Shown here one piece after another: positions 56,445 through 64,000 of a stretch of DNA of 64,000 bases. The translations under genes and the position numbers were made by a program. The notes beneath the pieces are model-generated. The model was not told the DNA's origin and did no database searches. It saw only the letters and a program-made list of their open reading frames with translations. The first letter of the stretch is position 1; each line of letters starts with the position of its first letter. Source of the DNA: Methylobacterium sp. UNC378MF (GTDB taxonomy: Bacteria > Pseudomonadota > Alphaproteobacteria > Rhizobiales > Beijerinckiaceae); contig NZ_FMWU01000012.1 in the NCBI RefSeq assembly GCF_900103195.1, positions 1-64,000 on the forward strand, read 5' to 3'.

Positions 56445-57482
56445 TCAGGCGCCGCCGAGCAGCCGCGCCCGACGCTCCAGCACGGTGGGCCAGACCTCCG
56501 GGTTGACGAGCCGCGGCGGCGTCTCGCCCCGGAGCAGGCCGACGATCTGCTCGGCCCCCCAGGCGGCCACGTTGCGCCGCGCCTCGTGGGTGACGCCGGC
56601 GGTGTGGTAGGTCGCCACCACGGTGTCGAGCCGCAGCAGGGCCGCGTCGAGGGGCGGCGGCTCCGGCGCCCAGACGTCGAGGCCCGCCCCCGCGAGATGG
56701 CCGGCGGTCAGCGCGGCGGCGAGCGCTGCCTCGTCGTGGACCCCGCCCCGGGCGGTGGTGATGAACAGGGCCCCCGGCTTCATCGCCGCGAAGGACACGG
56801 CGTCGAAGCTGCCCCGGGTGGTGTCGTCGAGGGGGCAGTGCAGGGAGACGATGTCGGACTCGGCGAGCAGCCGCGCCCGGTCCACCGGCTCCGCGCCGCG
56901 GGCCCGGATCTCCGCGTCCGGGAGCAGGGGATCGTGCGCGAGAACCCGCATGTCGAAGCCGCGGGCCAGCTTGGCGACCTCCCGGCCGGTATGGCCGATC
57001 CCGATCAGGCCCAGGGTCGCGCCGCCGATCTCGTGGCCCATGAGCGATTCGCGGGTGAAGCCGCGCGCGGTCCGGAGCAGGCGGTCCGAGACGCAGATCT
57101 TGCGCGAGACCGCGAGCATCAGGCCGATCGCCAGCTCCGCCACCGACCGCGCATTGCCACCCACTTGGTTCACCACCGCGACGCCGGCCCGGGTGCAGGC
57201 GGCGGCGTCCACCGTGTCGAAGCCCGCCCCGGCCGACGAGACCGCCAGGAGGTTCGGGCAGTCGGCGAGCAGCGCGTCGGTCACGTGCCAGCGGCGCGGC
57301 AGCTCGTCCCGCGCCGGCGAGACGTGGAGGACGTGGGCGTGCGCCAGCAGCGCGGCGAGCGCGTCCTCCGGTCCCTTCAGGTCGCCGACCTGCAGGTCGA
57401 TGTCGGGCTCGGCCCCCAGGCGCGCGTCGAAGACCGGATTGATCCAGACGTTGAAACGGCAGACGCGCTTGAGGGCCGCCAC
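56445..57482 (-). CDS. D-2-hydroxyacid dehydrogenase (NAD(P)-dependent)
   Basis: The 345-residue protein of the D-isomer-specific dehydrogenase family has the Rossmann motif LGLIGIGHTGREVAKLARG near residue 157. The catalytic triad is Arg in ITTARGGVHDE, Glu in DVWAPEPPPLD and His in ATYHTAGVTHEA (the common PHIAG is YHTAG). GTG start, 5 bases after the stop of the aminotransferase gene, so the two are cotranscribed. Together they could convert an amino acid to a 2-oxo acid and then a D-2-hydroxy acid, or the reverse. Substrate unknown. Confidence 0.9.
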   Translation of the reverse strand: MAALKRVCRFNVWINPVFDARLGAEPDIDLQVGDLKGPEDALAALLAHAHVLHVSPARDELPRRWHVTDALLADCPNLLAVSSAGAGFDTVDAAACTRAGVAVVNQVGGNARSVAELAIGLMLAVSRKICVSDRLLRTARGFTRESLMGHEIGGATLGLIGIGHTGREVAKLARGFDMRVLAHDPLLPDAEIRARGAEPVDRARLLAESDIVSLHCPLDDTTRGSFDAVSFAAMKPGALFITTARGGVHDEAALAAALTAGHLAGAGLDVWAPEPPPLDAALLRLDTVVATYHTAGVTHEARRNVAAWGAEQIVGLLRGETPPRLVNPEVWPTVLERRARLLGGA

Positions 57483-57487
57483 CCGGT

Positions 57488-58693
57488 TCAGCCCTTAACC
57501 ACCGCGTCGATCGCGTCGATGACGTAGTCGATGTTGTGGGTGTTGACCGCGGCGACGCAGATCCGACCGGTCTCCAGCGCGTAGACCTCGTGCTCCTCGC
57601 GCAGGCGGGTGGCCTCGGCCGGGCTGAGGCCCGTGTAGGAGAACATGCCTTTCTGCGCCTTGATGGCGTCGAAGCCGCGCTCCGGGTGGCGCTGCTGCAG
57701 GCTGTCGGCCATCCGCTCGCGCATGGCGCGGATCCGGTCCCGCATCTCGCCGAGCTCCCGCTCCCAGTCGGCGCGCAGCTCCGGGTCGGTGAGCACGATC
57801 TCGACGATCGCGGCGCCGTGGGTGTGCGGGTTCGAGTAGCTCGCCCGGACGAGGCGCTTGGCGAAGGCCTCGACCTTGGCCTTCGCGGCCGGATTCTCGG
57901 CCACGATGGTCAGGGCGCCGACGCGCTCGCCGTAGAGCGAGAACGACTTCGAGAACGAGGAGGCGACCAGGAATTCCTGGCCGGACTCGGCGAACAGGCG
58001 CACCGGCTCGGCGTCGGCGTCGAGGCCATTGCCAAAGCCCTGGTAGGCGATGTCGAGGAACGGGATCAGGCCGCGCTCGGCCATCAGGGGCACGAGATCG
58101 CGCCACTCGTCGAGGCTGAGATCGGCGCCGGTCGGGTTGTGGCAGCAGGCGTGCAGCACCACGATCGAGCCCTTCGGCAGATCCTGAAGATAGGCCTTCA
58201 TGGCCGGGTAGTCGGCGCCGCCGGTCTCGGCCGAGAAGTAGGGATAGTCGACCACGGTGAAGCCGGCCTGGCCGAACAGCGCCTTGTGGTTCTCCCAGCT
58301 CGGGTTGCTCACCGCCACGGTGGCGTTCGGGTAGAGCTTGGCCAGCAGGTCAGCGCCGGTCTTCAGGGCGCCGGTGCCGCCGATGCTCTGGAGCGTCGCG
58401 GCCCGGTTCTGGGACAGGATCGGCGCGCCCTTGCCGAACAGGAGCTCCTGGACAGCGTCGCGGAACGGCTTGGTGCCCTCGATCGGCCGGTAGGTCTTCG
58501 GCAGGCCCTTCTCGATCCAGCGCTTCTCGGCGGTCTGCACGGCGCGCAGGCGCGGCACCTTGCCGTCCGCATCCGTGTACACGCCGACGACGAGGTTGAG
58601 CTTCTTCGGGCTCGGGTCGGCGTTGAAGGCCTCGAACAGGCGCATGATCGGGTCGAGCGGCGCGTCCTGGATGCCGGCGAACAGCGAGGTCAT
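57488..58693 (-). CDS. aspartate/aromatic amino acid aminotransferase (class I)
   Basis: PLP enzyme of the AspC/TyrB group. The 401-residue protein opens with SLFAGIQDAPLDPIMRLFEAF. It has the substrate and cofactor blocks VVLHACCHNPTGADL (near residue 180), PFLDIAYQGFGNGL and the PLP-lysine motif SSFSKSFSLYGERVG near residue 242. ATG 58693 matches the family N terminus; the frame upstream is Arg-rich and spurious. It is first in a two-gene operon with the D-2-hydroxyacid dehydrogenase. Confidence 0.93.
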   Translation of the reverse strand: MTSLFAGIQDAPLDPIMRLFEAFNADPSPKKLNLVVGVYTDADGKVPRLRAVQTAEKRWIEKGLPKTYRPIEGTKPFRDAVQELLFGKGAPILSQNRAATLQSIGGTGALKTGADLLAKLYPNATVAVSNPSWENHKALFGQAGFTVVDYPYFSAETGGADYPAMKAYLQDLPKGSIVVLHACCHNPTGADLSLDEWRDLVPLMAERGLIPFLDIAYQGFGNGLDADAEPVRLFAESGQEFLVASSFSKSFSLYGERVGALTIVAENPAAKAKVEAFAKRLVRASYSNPHTHGAAIVEIVLTDPELRADWERELGEMRDRIRAMRERMADSLQQRHPERGFDAIKAQKGMFSYTGLSPAEATRLREEHEVYALETGRICVAAVNTHNIDYVIDAIDAVVKG

Positions 58694-58905
58694 GATCGTC
58701 AATCGTCCCAGAGGGTCTCGGCCCGCACGCGTGGAGAGGTGCCGGCACGCCCGGCGACGGGCCGGACCGACGCCCTTATTCCGCACATCGCGCCCGCCCG
58801 CCAGCGCTTCCGCGCGCATCAGCGTCCCGATCCGCTCAATGATCCGGCACCGATCCGGCCTCAGCGCCCTTCCGGTCGGGGCTCCGACGGCCCTAGAGTG
58901 ACGCC

Positions 58906-60042
58906 ATGATGCGTCGCCTCGTCCCGCTCCTCGCCGGCCTCCTCGCGGCCGCCCCGGCCGTCGCGCAGGCGCCGATCCGGATCGGGCTGTCGGCGCCGCT
59001 GACCGGGCCCGATTCCGCCTACGGACTGGGTCTGCGGCAGGGGGCCGAGCAGGCGGTGGCCGATCTCAACCGCGCCTCGGGCGGGCGCCCGCGCTGGGTC
59101 CTGGTCCCGGCCGACGACGGCGGCGAGGCCCGGCAGGCGGCCGCGCTCGCCAAGAAGTTCGCCGCCGACGGCGTGCGCCTCGTGGTCGGGCCGCTCGAAT
59201 CCGGGGCGGCCGCGGCCGCGGCGCCCATCTACGAGGAAGCGGGGGCCGTCATGGTGGCGCCCGCGGCGGCCTACGGGCCTCTGACCGGGCGCGGCCTGTG
59301 GAACCTGTTCCGCCTCGGACCGAGCGATGCCCAGCAGGGCCGGGCGGCCGGGGCCTACCTGGCGAAGGCCTTCGCGGGGCGCCGGGTCGGGATCCTCAGC
59401 GACCGCTCGACCTTCGGCCGCGGCCTCGCCGACGTGGTGGCGGCGCGGCTGAAGGAGGCCGGCATGGCGGAGGTGCTGTTCGACGGCTTTCCCCGGGGCA
59501 CCCGCGACCTTGCGGATCTCGTCGCGCGGCTGAAGGCGGCGCGCCTCGACGCAGTGTATTTCGGCGGCCTCGCGCCCGAGGCCGCGACCCTGCTCCACGC
59601 CATGCGCGAGGCCGGCCTGGGCACGACGCTGGTGGCGAGCGACGGCATCCTCGATCCGGCCTTCGCCGCCGCGGCGGGCGGGGACGCGGAGGGCACCGTC
59701 ATGACCCTGGTTCCCGACCCGCCGCGCCTGCCCGAAGCCCGCGGCGCCCGCCCGGCACCGCGCTCCCCCGAGGCGGAGAGCGTCGCGGCCGGGGCCTACG
59801 CGGCCGTGGAGCTCCTCGCACAGGCGACCGAGCGCGCCCATGCCGCCGACCCGAAGACCGGCCGCATCGCCGACGGCCGCAAGGTGGCCGAGGCCCTGCG
59901 GGCGGGGCCGTCGCGCACGCTACTCGGATCGGTGGTCTTCGATGCGAGGGGTGACCGCGCCGGAGTGCCGATCGCCCTGCGGGTCTGGCGCCGGACGCCG
60001 GACGGGCGCCTCGACTATGCCGGCAACGACGCGGAGCCGTGA
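58906..60042 (+). CDS. periplasmic binding protein, branched-chain amino acid (LivK) type
   Basis: The 378-residue precursor has a signal peptide ([20 protein letters not shown], cleaved before QAPIRIG). The two-lobe Peripla_BP_6 domain contains [54 protein letters not shown] and [20 protein letters not shown], each quoted in part. No permease or ATPase gene is adjacent, so it must pair with an ABC system elsewhere or act as a sensor. The ligand is unknown. It is divergent from the aminotransferase operon; the amino-acid link is suggestive only. Confidence 0.88.
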   Translation: MMRRLVPLLAGLLAAAPAVAQAPIRIGLSAPLTGPDSAYGLGLRQGAEQAVADLNRASGGRPRWVLVPADDGGEARQAAALAKKFAADGVRLVVGPLESGAAAAAAPIYEEAGAVMVAPAAAYGPLTGRGLWNLFRLGPSDAQQGRAAGAYLAKAFAGRRVGILSDRSTFGRGLADVVAARLKEAGMAEVLFDGFPRGTRDLADLVARLKAARLDAVYFGGLAPEAATLLHAMREAGLGTTLVASDGILDPAFAAAAGGDAEGTVMTLVPDPPRLPEARGARPAPRSPEAESVAAGAYAAVELLAQATERAHAADPKTGRIADGRKVAEALRAGPSRTLLGSVVFDARGDRAGVPIALRVWRRTPDGRLDYAGNDAEP

Positions 60043-60253
60043 AAGCCGGCGAATCGTGTCGATGACGGAACGTGTTCGGCGTCCGCGACTTGCGGCGGGT
60101 TCCCGCGGGGACTACATGCGGGCGGTGCTGCTGAGCTGGCGCGGGCGGTCCACCGGATCGGATCCGCGCCCTGCGGCGTTTCCCGAGCTCGATGACAGCC
60201 GGACACGCATTGCCGGAACGCCTGCTGCCAGACGGTCCGACTGGAGAAGGTGC

Positions 60254-60529
60254 ATGGCGAAAGAAGAATTGATGCAGTTCGATGGTCTCGTGATCGAGAT
60301 CCTGCCGGATGCGCGCTACCGCGTGCAGCTGGACCAGGGCCACGAGATCGTGGCCTACACGGCCGGCAAGATGAAGAAGAACCGCATCAAGACGCTGGCT
60401 GGCGACCGGGTGACGGTCGAGATGTCGCCCTACGACCTCGAGAAGGGGCGGCTCGTGTTCCGCCACAAAGACGAGCGCTCGTCCGGCCCCCGTCCGCAGG
60501 TTCGGGGCGGCCAGTTCCGCCGCCGTTGA
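60254..60529 (+). CDS. infA: translation initiation factor IF-1
   Basis: IF-1 occupies the A site of the 30S subunit during initiation. The 91-residue protein has the single OB fold ([25 protein letters not shown]-type loop as [33 protein letters not shown]), each part conserved. It adds an Arg/Gly/Pro-rich tail of about 18 residues beyond the usual 72. GGAGAAGG precedes the ATG at 60254. The stop overlaps the transporter start by 4 bases. Many alphaproteobacteria have two infA genes, so this may be a paralogue. Confidence 0.93.
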   Translation: MAKEELMQFDGLVIEILPDARYRVQLDQGHEIVAYTAGKMKKNRIKTLAGDRVTVEMSPYDLEKGRLVFRHKDERSSGPRPQVRGGQFRRR

Positions 60530-61494
60530 CGATCGGGCGCGCGAGCCGGACTTCCTCGGTCGCGCCCGCCTACCTGTTGCTGACCGTCACGGCGCTTCTC
60601 TGGGCCGGCAACGCCGTGACCAGCCGCTGGGCGCCCGGTCACGTCTCGCCCCAGGTTATCACGACGCTCCGCTGGGCGGTCGCCTGCTTGGTGCTCATGC
60701 CCGTCGCCGGGCGCCGTCTCGTCGTTGCGTGGCCGCTCCTGCGGCCGCACGGGCTGCGCATCCTGCTGATGGGCGGCCTCGGCTACACGGCCTTCAACTG
60801 CCTGTTCTACGCGGCCGGCGCGCATACCGGCGCGATCAACCTCGCCCTGTTCCAGGGGGCGATCCCGGTCTTGGTGATCGTCCTGAACCGGCTCGCCTAC
60901 CGGGTGCCGGTCACGCCGGGGCAGGTGCTGGGTGTGATCCTGACATTGATCGGGGCCGGTCTCGCCGCCACCCACGGCGATCTGTCCGTCCTCACGACCC
61001 TCGCCTTCAACCGGGGCGACGTGCTCGTCTTCGGGGCCTGCCTGCTCTACGCGGGCTACACGATCTTCCTGCCGACCCGCCCGCAGGTGCCGGCACTGGT
61101 GTTCTTCGCCGCGATGGCGGTCGCGGCCTTCGTCACCTCGCTGCCGCCGCTCGCGGTCGAGTGGGCGACGGGCCACGCCGTCTGGCCGAACCGCGAGGGC
61201 TGGCTCATGGTCGCCTTCGTCGGCCTCGGGCCGTCGCTGCTGGCGCAACTCTTCTTCATGCGCGGCGTCGAGATCATCGGCCCGAACCGCGCCGGCCTGT
61301 TCGTCAACCTCGTGCCGATCTTCGGCGCGATCCTCGCCGTCCTGCTGGTCGGCGAGCCGTTCGGGGCGACGGAGGCCCTCGCCCTGGCCCTGGTGCTCGG
61401 CGGGATCGCCTGCGCCGAGCGCCTGAAACCTGCGCTCGCCGCGGAGGCGACCCCGGGGGCCGCCTACTCGCAGACGCGGACGCGGCGGATGTAG
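60526..61494 (+). CDS. EamA/DMT family transporter
   Basis: The 322-residue protein has ten predicted transmembrane helices in two EamA repeats. The first starts [22 protein letters not shown], and the second closes with [31 protein letters not shown] (both quoted in part). Such carriers export amino acids or other metabolites. The proposed TTG start overlaps the infA stop, implying coupling; no ATG or GTG fits in this frame before the first helix. The last 31 bases overlap a convergent small gene. Confidence 0.85.
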   Translation: MTIGRASRTSSVAPAYLLLTVTALLWAGNAVTSRWAPGHVSPQVITTLRWAVACLVLMPVAGRRLVVAWPLLRPHGLRILLMGGLGYTAFNCLFYAAGAHTGAINLALFQGAIPVLVIVLNRLAYRVPVTPGQVLGVILTLIGAGLAATHGDLSVLTTLAFNRGDVLVFGACLLYAGYTIFLPTRPQVPALVFFAAMAVAAFVTSLPPLAVEWATGHAVWPNREGWLMVAFVGLGPSLLAQLFFMRGVEIIGPNRAGLFVNLVPIFGAILAVLLVGEPFGATEALALALVLGGIACAERLKPALAAEATPGAAYSQTRTRRM

Positions 61495-61766
61495 ACGTCG
61501 CCGTACGGATCGACGGTCCGGCGGCGCTCGAAGTGGCAGACCGGGCCGTAATCCTCCTCGACGTAGACCGGCGGCGGGGCGCGGTAGACCGGGCGGCCCG
61601 GGTAGTAGCCGTTGTTGGCCGACGCGATGGCGCCGCCGACAGCCAGGCCGCCGAGCACGCCGAGGGCGGCCGCGCCGCCGGCGCCGATGCCGTCGCGGGC
61701 CTGGGCGGCCGGCGCGAGCGTGGCGAGGCTCCCGACGACAAGGCTCGTCGCGAGAAGGTACTTCAT
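61464..61766 (-). CDS. small secreted glycine-zipper protein of unknown function
   Basis: The 100-residue protein has a signal peptide (MKYLLATSLVVGSLATLAPA, cleaved near AQA) and a glycine-zipper hydrophobic stretch (about residues 26-50, GAGGAAALGVLGGLAVGGAI). A Tyr/Pro-rich segment (YYPGRPVYRAPPPVYV) and a Cys-flanked end (CHFERRR ... RVRVCE) follow. An AGGGGGATG site precedes the ATG. This is a common architecture of short envelope proteins in Methylobacterium. Its 3' end overlaps the convergent transporter gene by 31 bases. Confidence 0.8.
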   Translation of the reverse strand: MKYLLATSLVVGSLATLAPAAQARDGIGAGGAAALGVLGGLAVGGAIASANNGYYPGRPVYRAPPPVYVEEDYGPVCHFERRRTVDPYGDVYIRRVRVCE

Positions 61767-61924
61767 GACATCCCCCTGAAAGCAGGCGATTCGTGCCGAT
61801 CGATCGGCACAGAGCTGCTACCACACCCGAGCTTTGGGGCGTTTGTTCGGCCGCACGTGCCGGCTTGACGTAGGGTGTTCCGCCGCACCAAACCCGGGGG
61901 ACAGCGAGAGGAGCGGCGACCGTC

Positions 61925-62530
61925 ATGGTGACACGGGGCTTCGTCGGGCGCAGGCAGCCGCCCGAGACCGGCGCGCGCCTGCCGCCGGGTCAGTACCTGA
62001 CCGACGACTTCCCGATCCTCCAGATCGGCCCGAACCCGACCGTCGACATGGCCACGTGGCGGTTCACGCTGCGCGAGGGGTCCCGGCCGATCAAGGCGTG
62101 GAGCTGGGAGGCGTTCGAGGCGCTGCCCCGGACCACCTGGCACGGCGACATCCACTGCGTCACCAAGTGGTCGAAGTTCGACACGACCTGGGAGGGCGTC
62201 AGCTTCGACGACATCCTGGCGGATGCCGGGATCACGGCGCCGACGGGCTACCTCCTCGCGGAATCGCACGACGACTATACCACGAACGTGCCGGTGGCCG
62301 ACCTCGTGGGCGGCCGCGCCCTGGTGGCGACGCGCTACGAGGGCCAGCCGATCCACCCGGATCACGGCGGCCCGGCGCGGCTGTTCGTGCCGCATCTCTA
62401 TTTCTGGAAGAGCGCCAAATGGGTGAAGGGCCTCCGGTTCACCCAGACCGACACCGCCGGCTTCTGGGAGCTGCGCGGCTACCACATGTACGGGGATCCC
62501 TGGCGTGAGCAGCGCTACATCGGTGACTGA
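61925..62530 (+). CDS. sulfite-oxidase-like molybdopterin oxidoreductase
   Basis: The 201-residue protein is a bare oxidoreductase molybdopterin-binding (sulfite oxidase) domain. The Mo-ligating Cys is in DIHCVTKWSKFDTTW near residue 77. Other family parts are LAESHDDYTTNVP, YEGQPIHPDHGGPARLFVPHLYFWKSAKW in pieces, and GFWELRGYHMYGDPW at the end. There is no Tat signal, no heme domain and no dimerisation domain, unlike periplasmic SorA/YedY, so it should be cytosolic. It overlaps the next gene, an FAD/NAD reductase, by 26 bases, so the two probably form one redox unit. Confidence 0.9.
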   Translation: MVTRGFVGRRQPPETGARLPPGQYLTDDFPILQIGPNPTVDMATWRFTLREGSRPIKAWSWEAFEALPRTTWHGDIHCVTKWSKFDTTWEGVSFDDILADAGITAPTGYLLAESHDDYTTNVPVADLVGGRALVATRYEGQPIHPDHGGPARLFVPHLYFWKSAKWVKGLRFTQTDTAGFWELRGYHMYGDPWREQRYIGD

Positions 62531-63266
62531 CGCGGCGACTGACTCGGTGGTCGAGCCCATCGTCTTTCGCTGGCACGAGGCGGAGATCACCGCGATCGCG
62601 CCGGTCACGCCGCACGTGAAGAGCGTTCGGCTGCGCTGCGGCCTCGCCGAGGCCTACCGGGCCGGGCAGCACGTCGATGTCCGGCTGACCGCCGAGGACG
62701 GCTATCAGGCGCAGCGCAGCTACTCCATCGCCTCGGCGCCGGACGCCAGCGGCACTCTGGAGCTGATGATCGAGGCCCTGCCGGACGGCGAGGTTTCCGG
62801 CTGGTTCTCACACTGCGCCGAAATCGGCGACCGGGTCGAGCTGCGCGGGCCGATCGGCGGCTCCTTCTCCTGGGACGGGTCCGACGGAGGGCCGCTGCTC
62901 CTGGGCGGCGGCGGGTCGGGCGTCGTTCCGCTCCTGGCGATGCTGCGGCGGCGGGCGCAGCGCTGGCGGGCAATCCCGGCGGCGCTGATCTACTCGGCCC
63001 GCACCCGCGCGGAGGCGATCGCGGTCGCCGAGCTGGAGCGGCTCGCCGAAACGGATCCCAACTTCTCCCTGCATCTCGCGACGACCCGCGAGGCCGGCGG
63101 CAAGCGCATCGACGCGGCCCTCGTCGCCGACGCGCTGGCCCGGATCGGAGCGCCCGGTAAGGTGTTCCTCTGCGGCTCGAACCGGTTCGTGGCCGCGGCC
63201 TCCGACCTGATCTTGGCGCAGGGCGTCGCGCCAGGCCTGATCCGCACCGAGCGATTCGGCGCCTGA
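62505..63266 (+). CDS. FAD/NAD(P)-binding ferredoxin-reductase-type oxidoreductase
   Basis: The 253-residue protein has the FNR-like FAD domain (RSYSIASAPD near residue 68, GEVSGWFSH near 95) and the NAD-binding domain (LLLGGGGSGVVPLLAMLRR near residue 131, VFLCGSNRFV near 222). It lacks the C-terminal 2Fe-2S domain of phenol-hydroxylase-type reductases. Translation starts within the sulfite-oxidase-like gene, so it is the likely electron partner of that molybdoenzyme. Confidence 0.9.
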   Translation: MSSATSVTDAATDSVVEPIVFRWHEAEITAIAPVTPHVKSVRLRCGLAEAYRAGQHVDVRLTAEDGYQAQRSYSIASAPDASGTLELMIEALPDGEVSGWFSHCAEIGDRVELRGPIGGSFSWDGSDGGPLLLGGGGSGVVPLLAMLRRRAQRWRAIPAALIYSARTRAEAIAVAELERLAETDPNFSLHLATTREAGGKRIDAALVADALARIGAPGKVFLCGSNRFVAAASDLILAQGVAPGLIRTERFGA

Positions 63267-63327
63267 CCTCCGGGTTGCGCCGTCACCGACGCAGACGGGT
63301 ATGCCCTGAGTTGCGTGGACCGCACCG

Positions 63328-63350
63328 TCATCCCGGGGCGCCGCGGCCGG
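63328..63350. repeat. partial REP-like element
   Basis: CGTCATCCCGGGGCGCCGCG in the 102-base gap between the reductase and antiporter genes. It matches the ends of the dispersed repeats near 41600 and 45908. Confidence 0.4.
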
Positions 63351-63368
63351 ATTCGGTCCCCGCGAGGG

Positions 63369-64000
63369 TCAGGGGCTGAAGATCAGCACGAGGTAGACGA
63401 AGAACAGCACGAGGTGCACCGCGCCCTCCAGCACGGTGGTGCGCGAGCCCGAGAAGGTCTGCGCGCTGAGGATCAGCGTCACGGCGAGCAGAGTCATCTC
63501 GGTGGGCTTGAGGCCGAGCACCACGGTCTGGCCAGTGAGCAGCCCGATGGTCAGGATCGCCGGCACGGTGAGGCCGACCGTCGAGGTGGCCGCCCCCAAG
63601 CACAGGTTGATCGCCCGCTGGAGTTCGTTGCGGGCCACCGCCTTGAGTGCCGAAATCCCCTCCGGCGTGAACACGATGGCGGCGATCAGCACGCCGCCGA
63701 GTGCGGTCGGTGCGCCGAGTGCCGCGATGCCGTGATCCAGGATTACCGCGAGGCTCTTAGCCAGGATGACGATCGGCAGGACGTTGGCGAGCAGCAGGCC
63801 GACATGCTTGGCGACGCTGCCGCCCGAGACCGGGGCCGCGCCGTGGGACGGCTCGGACTCCTCGCGCGCCTCCGCGTCGATGAAGAACTCGCTGTGACGG
63901 CCGGTTTGGATCAGCAGGAACACGCCGTAGAGGGCGAGAGTGAACGCCGAGAACGTCACCGCCTGCAGAATCGTCAGCGTCCCGTCGCTCGTGGAGCTGG
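63369..64000 (-). CDS. Ca2+/H+ antiporter (CaxA/ChaA family), C-terminal part
   Basis: Cation:proton antiporter of the CaCA superfamily in the inner membrane. The reading frame is open to the window edge (upstream of the visible LQAVTF), so only the C-terminal 210 residues are present. A helix (TFSALTLALYG-like) precedes an acidic, His-containing loop (residues about 27-50 of the fragment). The second alpha repeat carries IVFTPEGISALKAVARNELQRAINLCLGAA with the ion-binding Glu residues, quoted in part. Three more helices follow. Close to E. coli ChaA and rhizobial y4hA-type carriers. Confidence 0.88.
   Translation of the reverse strand, partial: SSTSDGTLTILQAVTFSAFTLALYGVFLLIQTGRHSEFFIDAEAREESEPSHGAAPVSGGSVAKHVGLLLANVLPIVILAKSLAVILDHGIAALGAPTALGGVLIAAIVFTPEGISALKAVARNELQRAINLCLGAATSTVGLTVPAILTIGLLTGQTVVLGLKPTEMTLLAVTLILSAQTFSGSRTTVLEGAVHLVLFFVYLVLIFSP

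Noticed and set aside
56230-56610. Frames starting in the gap upstream of the TonB receptor
   Set aside because: They run antisense into the dehydrogenase gene and have Arg/Pro/Ala-rich translations.

Overview
This 64 kb window is very GC-rich bacterial chromosome, densely coded on both strands. The gene content and order (pdxJ-acpS-lepB-rnc-era, then rpsB-tsf-pyrH-frr-cdsA-dxr-rseP-bamA-lpxD-fabZ-lpxA-lpxI-lpxB) are those of an alphaproteobacterium. LpxI instead of LpxH, a DUF1640-type coiled-coil protein, an S2 protein with a helix-hairpin-helix tail and HWE-family histidine kinase signalling all point to Hyphomicrobiales, most likely Methylobacterium/Methylorubrum. The genus is an inference. 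No tRNA, rRNA, CRISPR array, insertion sequence or prophage was seen.

Layout. 1-7.2 kb: the 3' part of dxs, pdxJ-acpS, lepB-rnc-era (each pair overlapping by 4 bases), then an overlapping pair of predicted 16S rRNA modification enzymes (RsmC-like methyltransferase, RsuA-like pseudouridine synthase). 7.4-26.2 kb: translation and envelope genes, rpsB, tsf, pyrH, frr, cdsA, dxr, rseP, bamA and the lipid A set lpxD-fabZ-lpxA-lpxI-lpxB. This block is interrupted by a TetR / HlyD / EmrB-type efflux module with two near-identical palindromic operators, and it lacks uppS, which usually sits between frr and cdsA.

26-45 kb is an accessory mosaic. It holds a membrane-anchored protein and a 2OG-Fe(II) oxygenase, an SbmA/BacA-like ABC exporter, Entner-Doudoroff edd-eda, a periplasmic asparaginase and an MFS carrier. 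It also holds a two-component system whose NtrC-type regulator has GAFAGA where GAFTGA is expected, a YfdX protein, an Hpt protein, an HWE kinase and a UbiB-family kinase.

45-58.7 kb looks like carbon-acid metabolism: uronate dehydrogenase, a sugar-acid MFS carrier, a propeller lactonase, an FMN alpha-hydroxy-acid oxidase, a LacI regulator, an Asp/Glu-racemase-fold enzyme, a hydroxypyruvate-isomerase-like protein, a TonB-dependent receptor, a D-2-hydroxyacid dehydrogenase and an aspartate-type aminotransferase. Two LacI-type operators flank the lacI gene and tie the oxidase and the racemase/isomerase pair into one predicted regulon. 58.9-64 kb: an orphan LivK-type binding protein, infA, an EamA transporter, a sulfite-oxidase-like molybdoenzyme overlapping an FAD/NAD reductase, and the end of a Ca2+/H+ antiporter gene that runs off the window.

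Intergenic spaces carry at least two families of dispersed palindromic (REP-like) repeats. All product calls are read from translated sequence by family knowledge; no database search was run.
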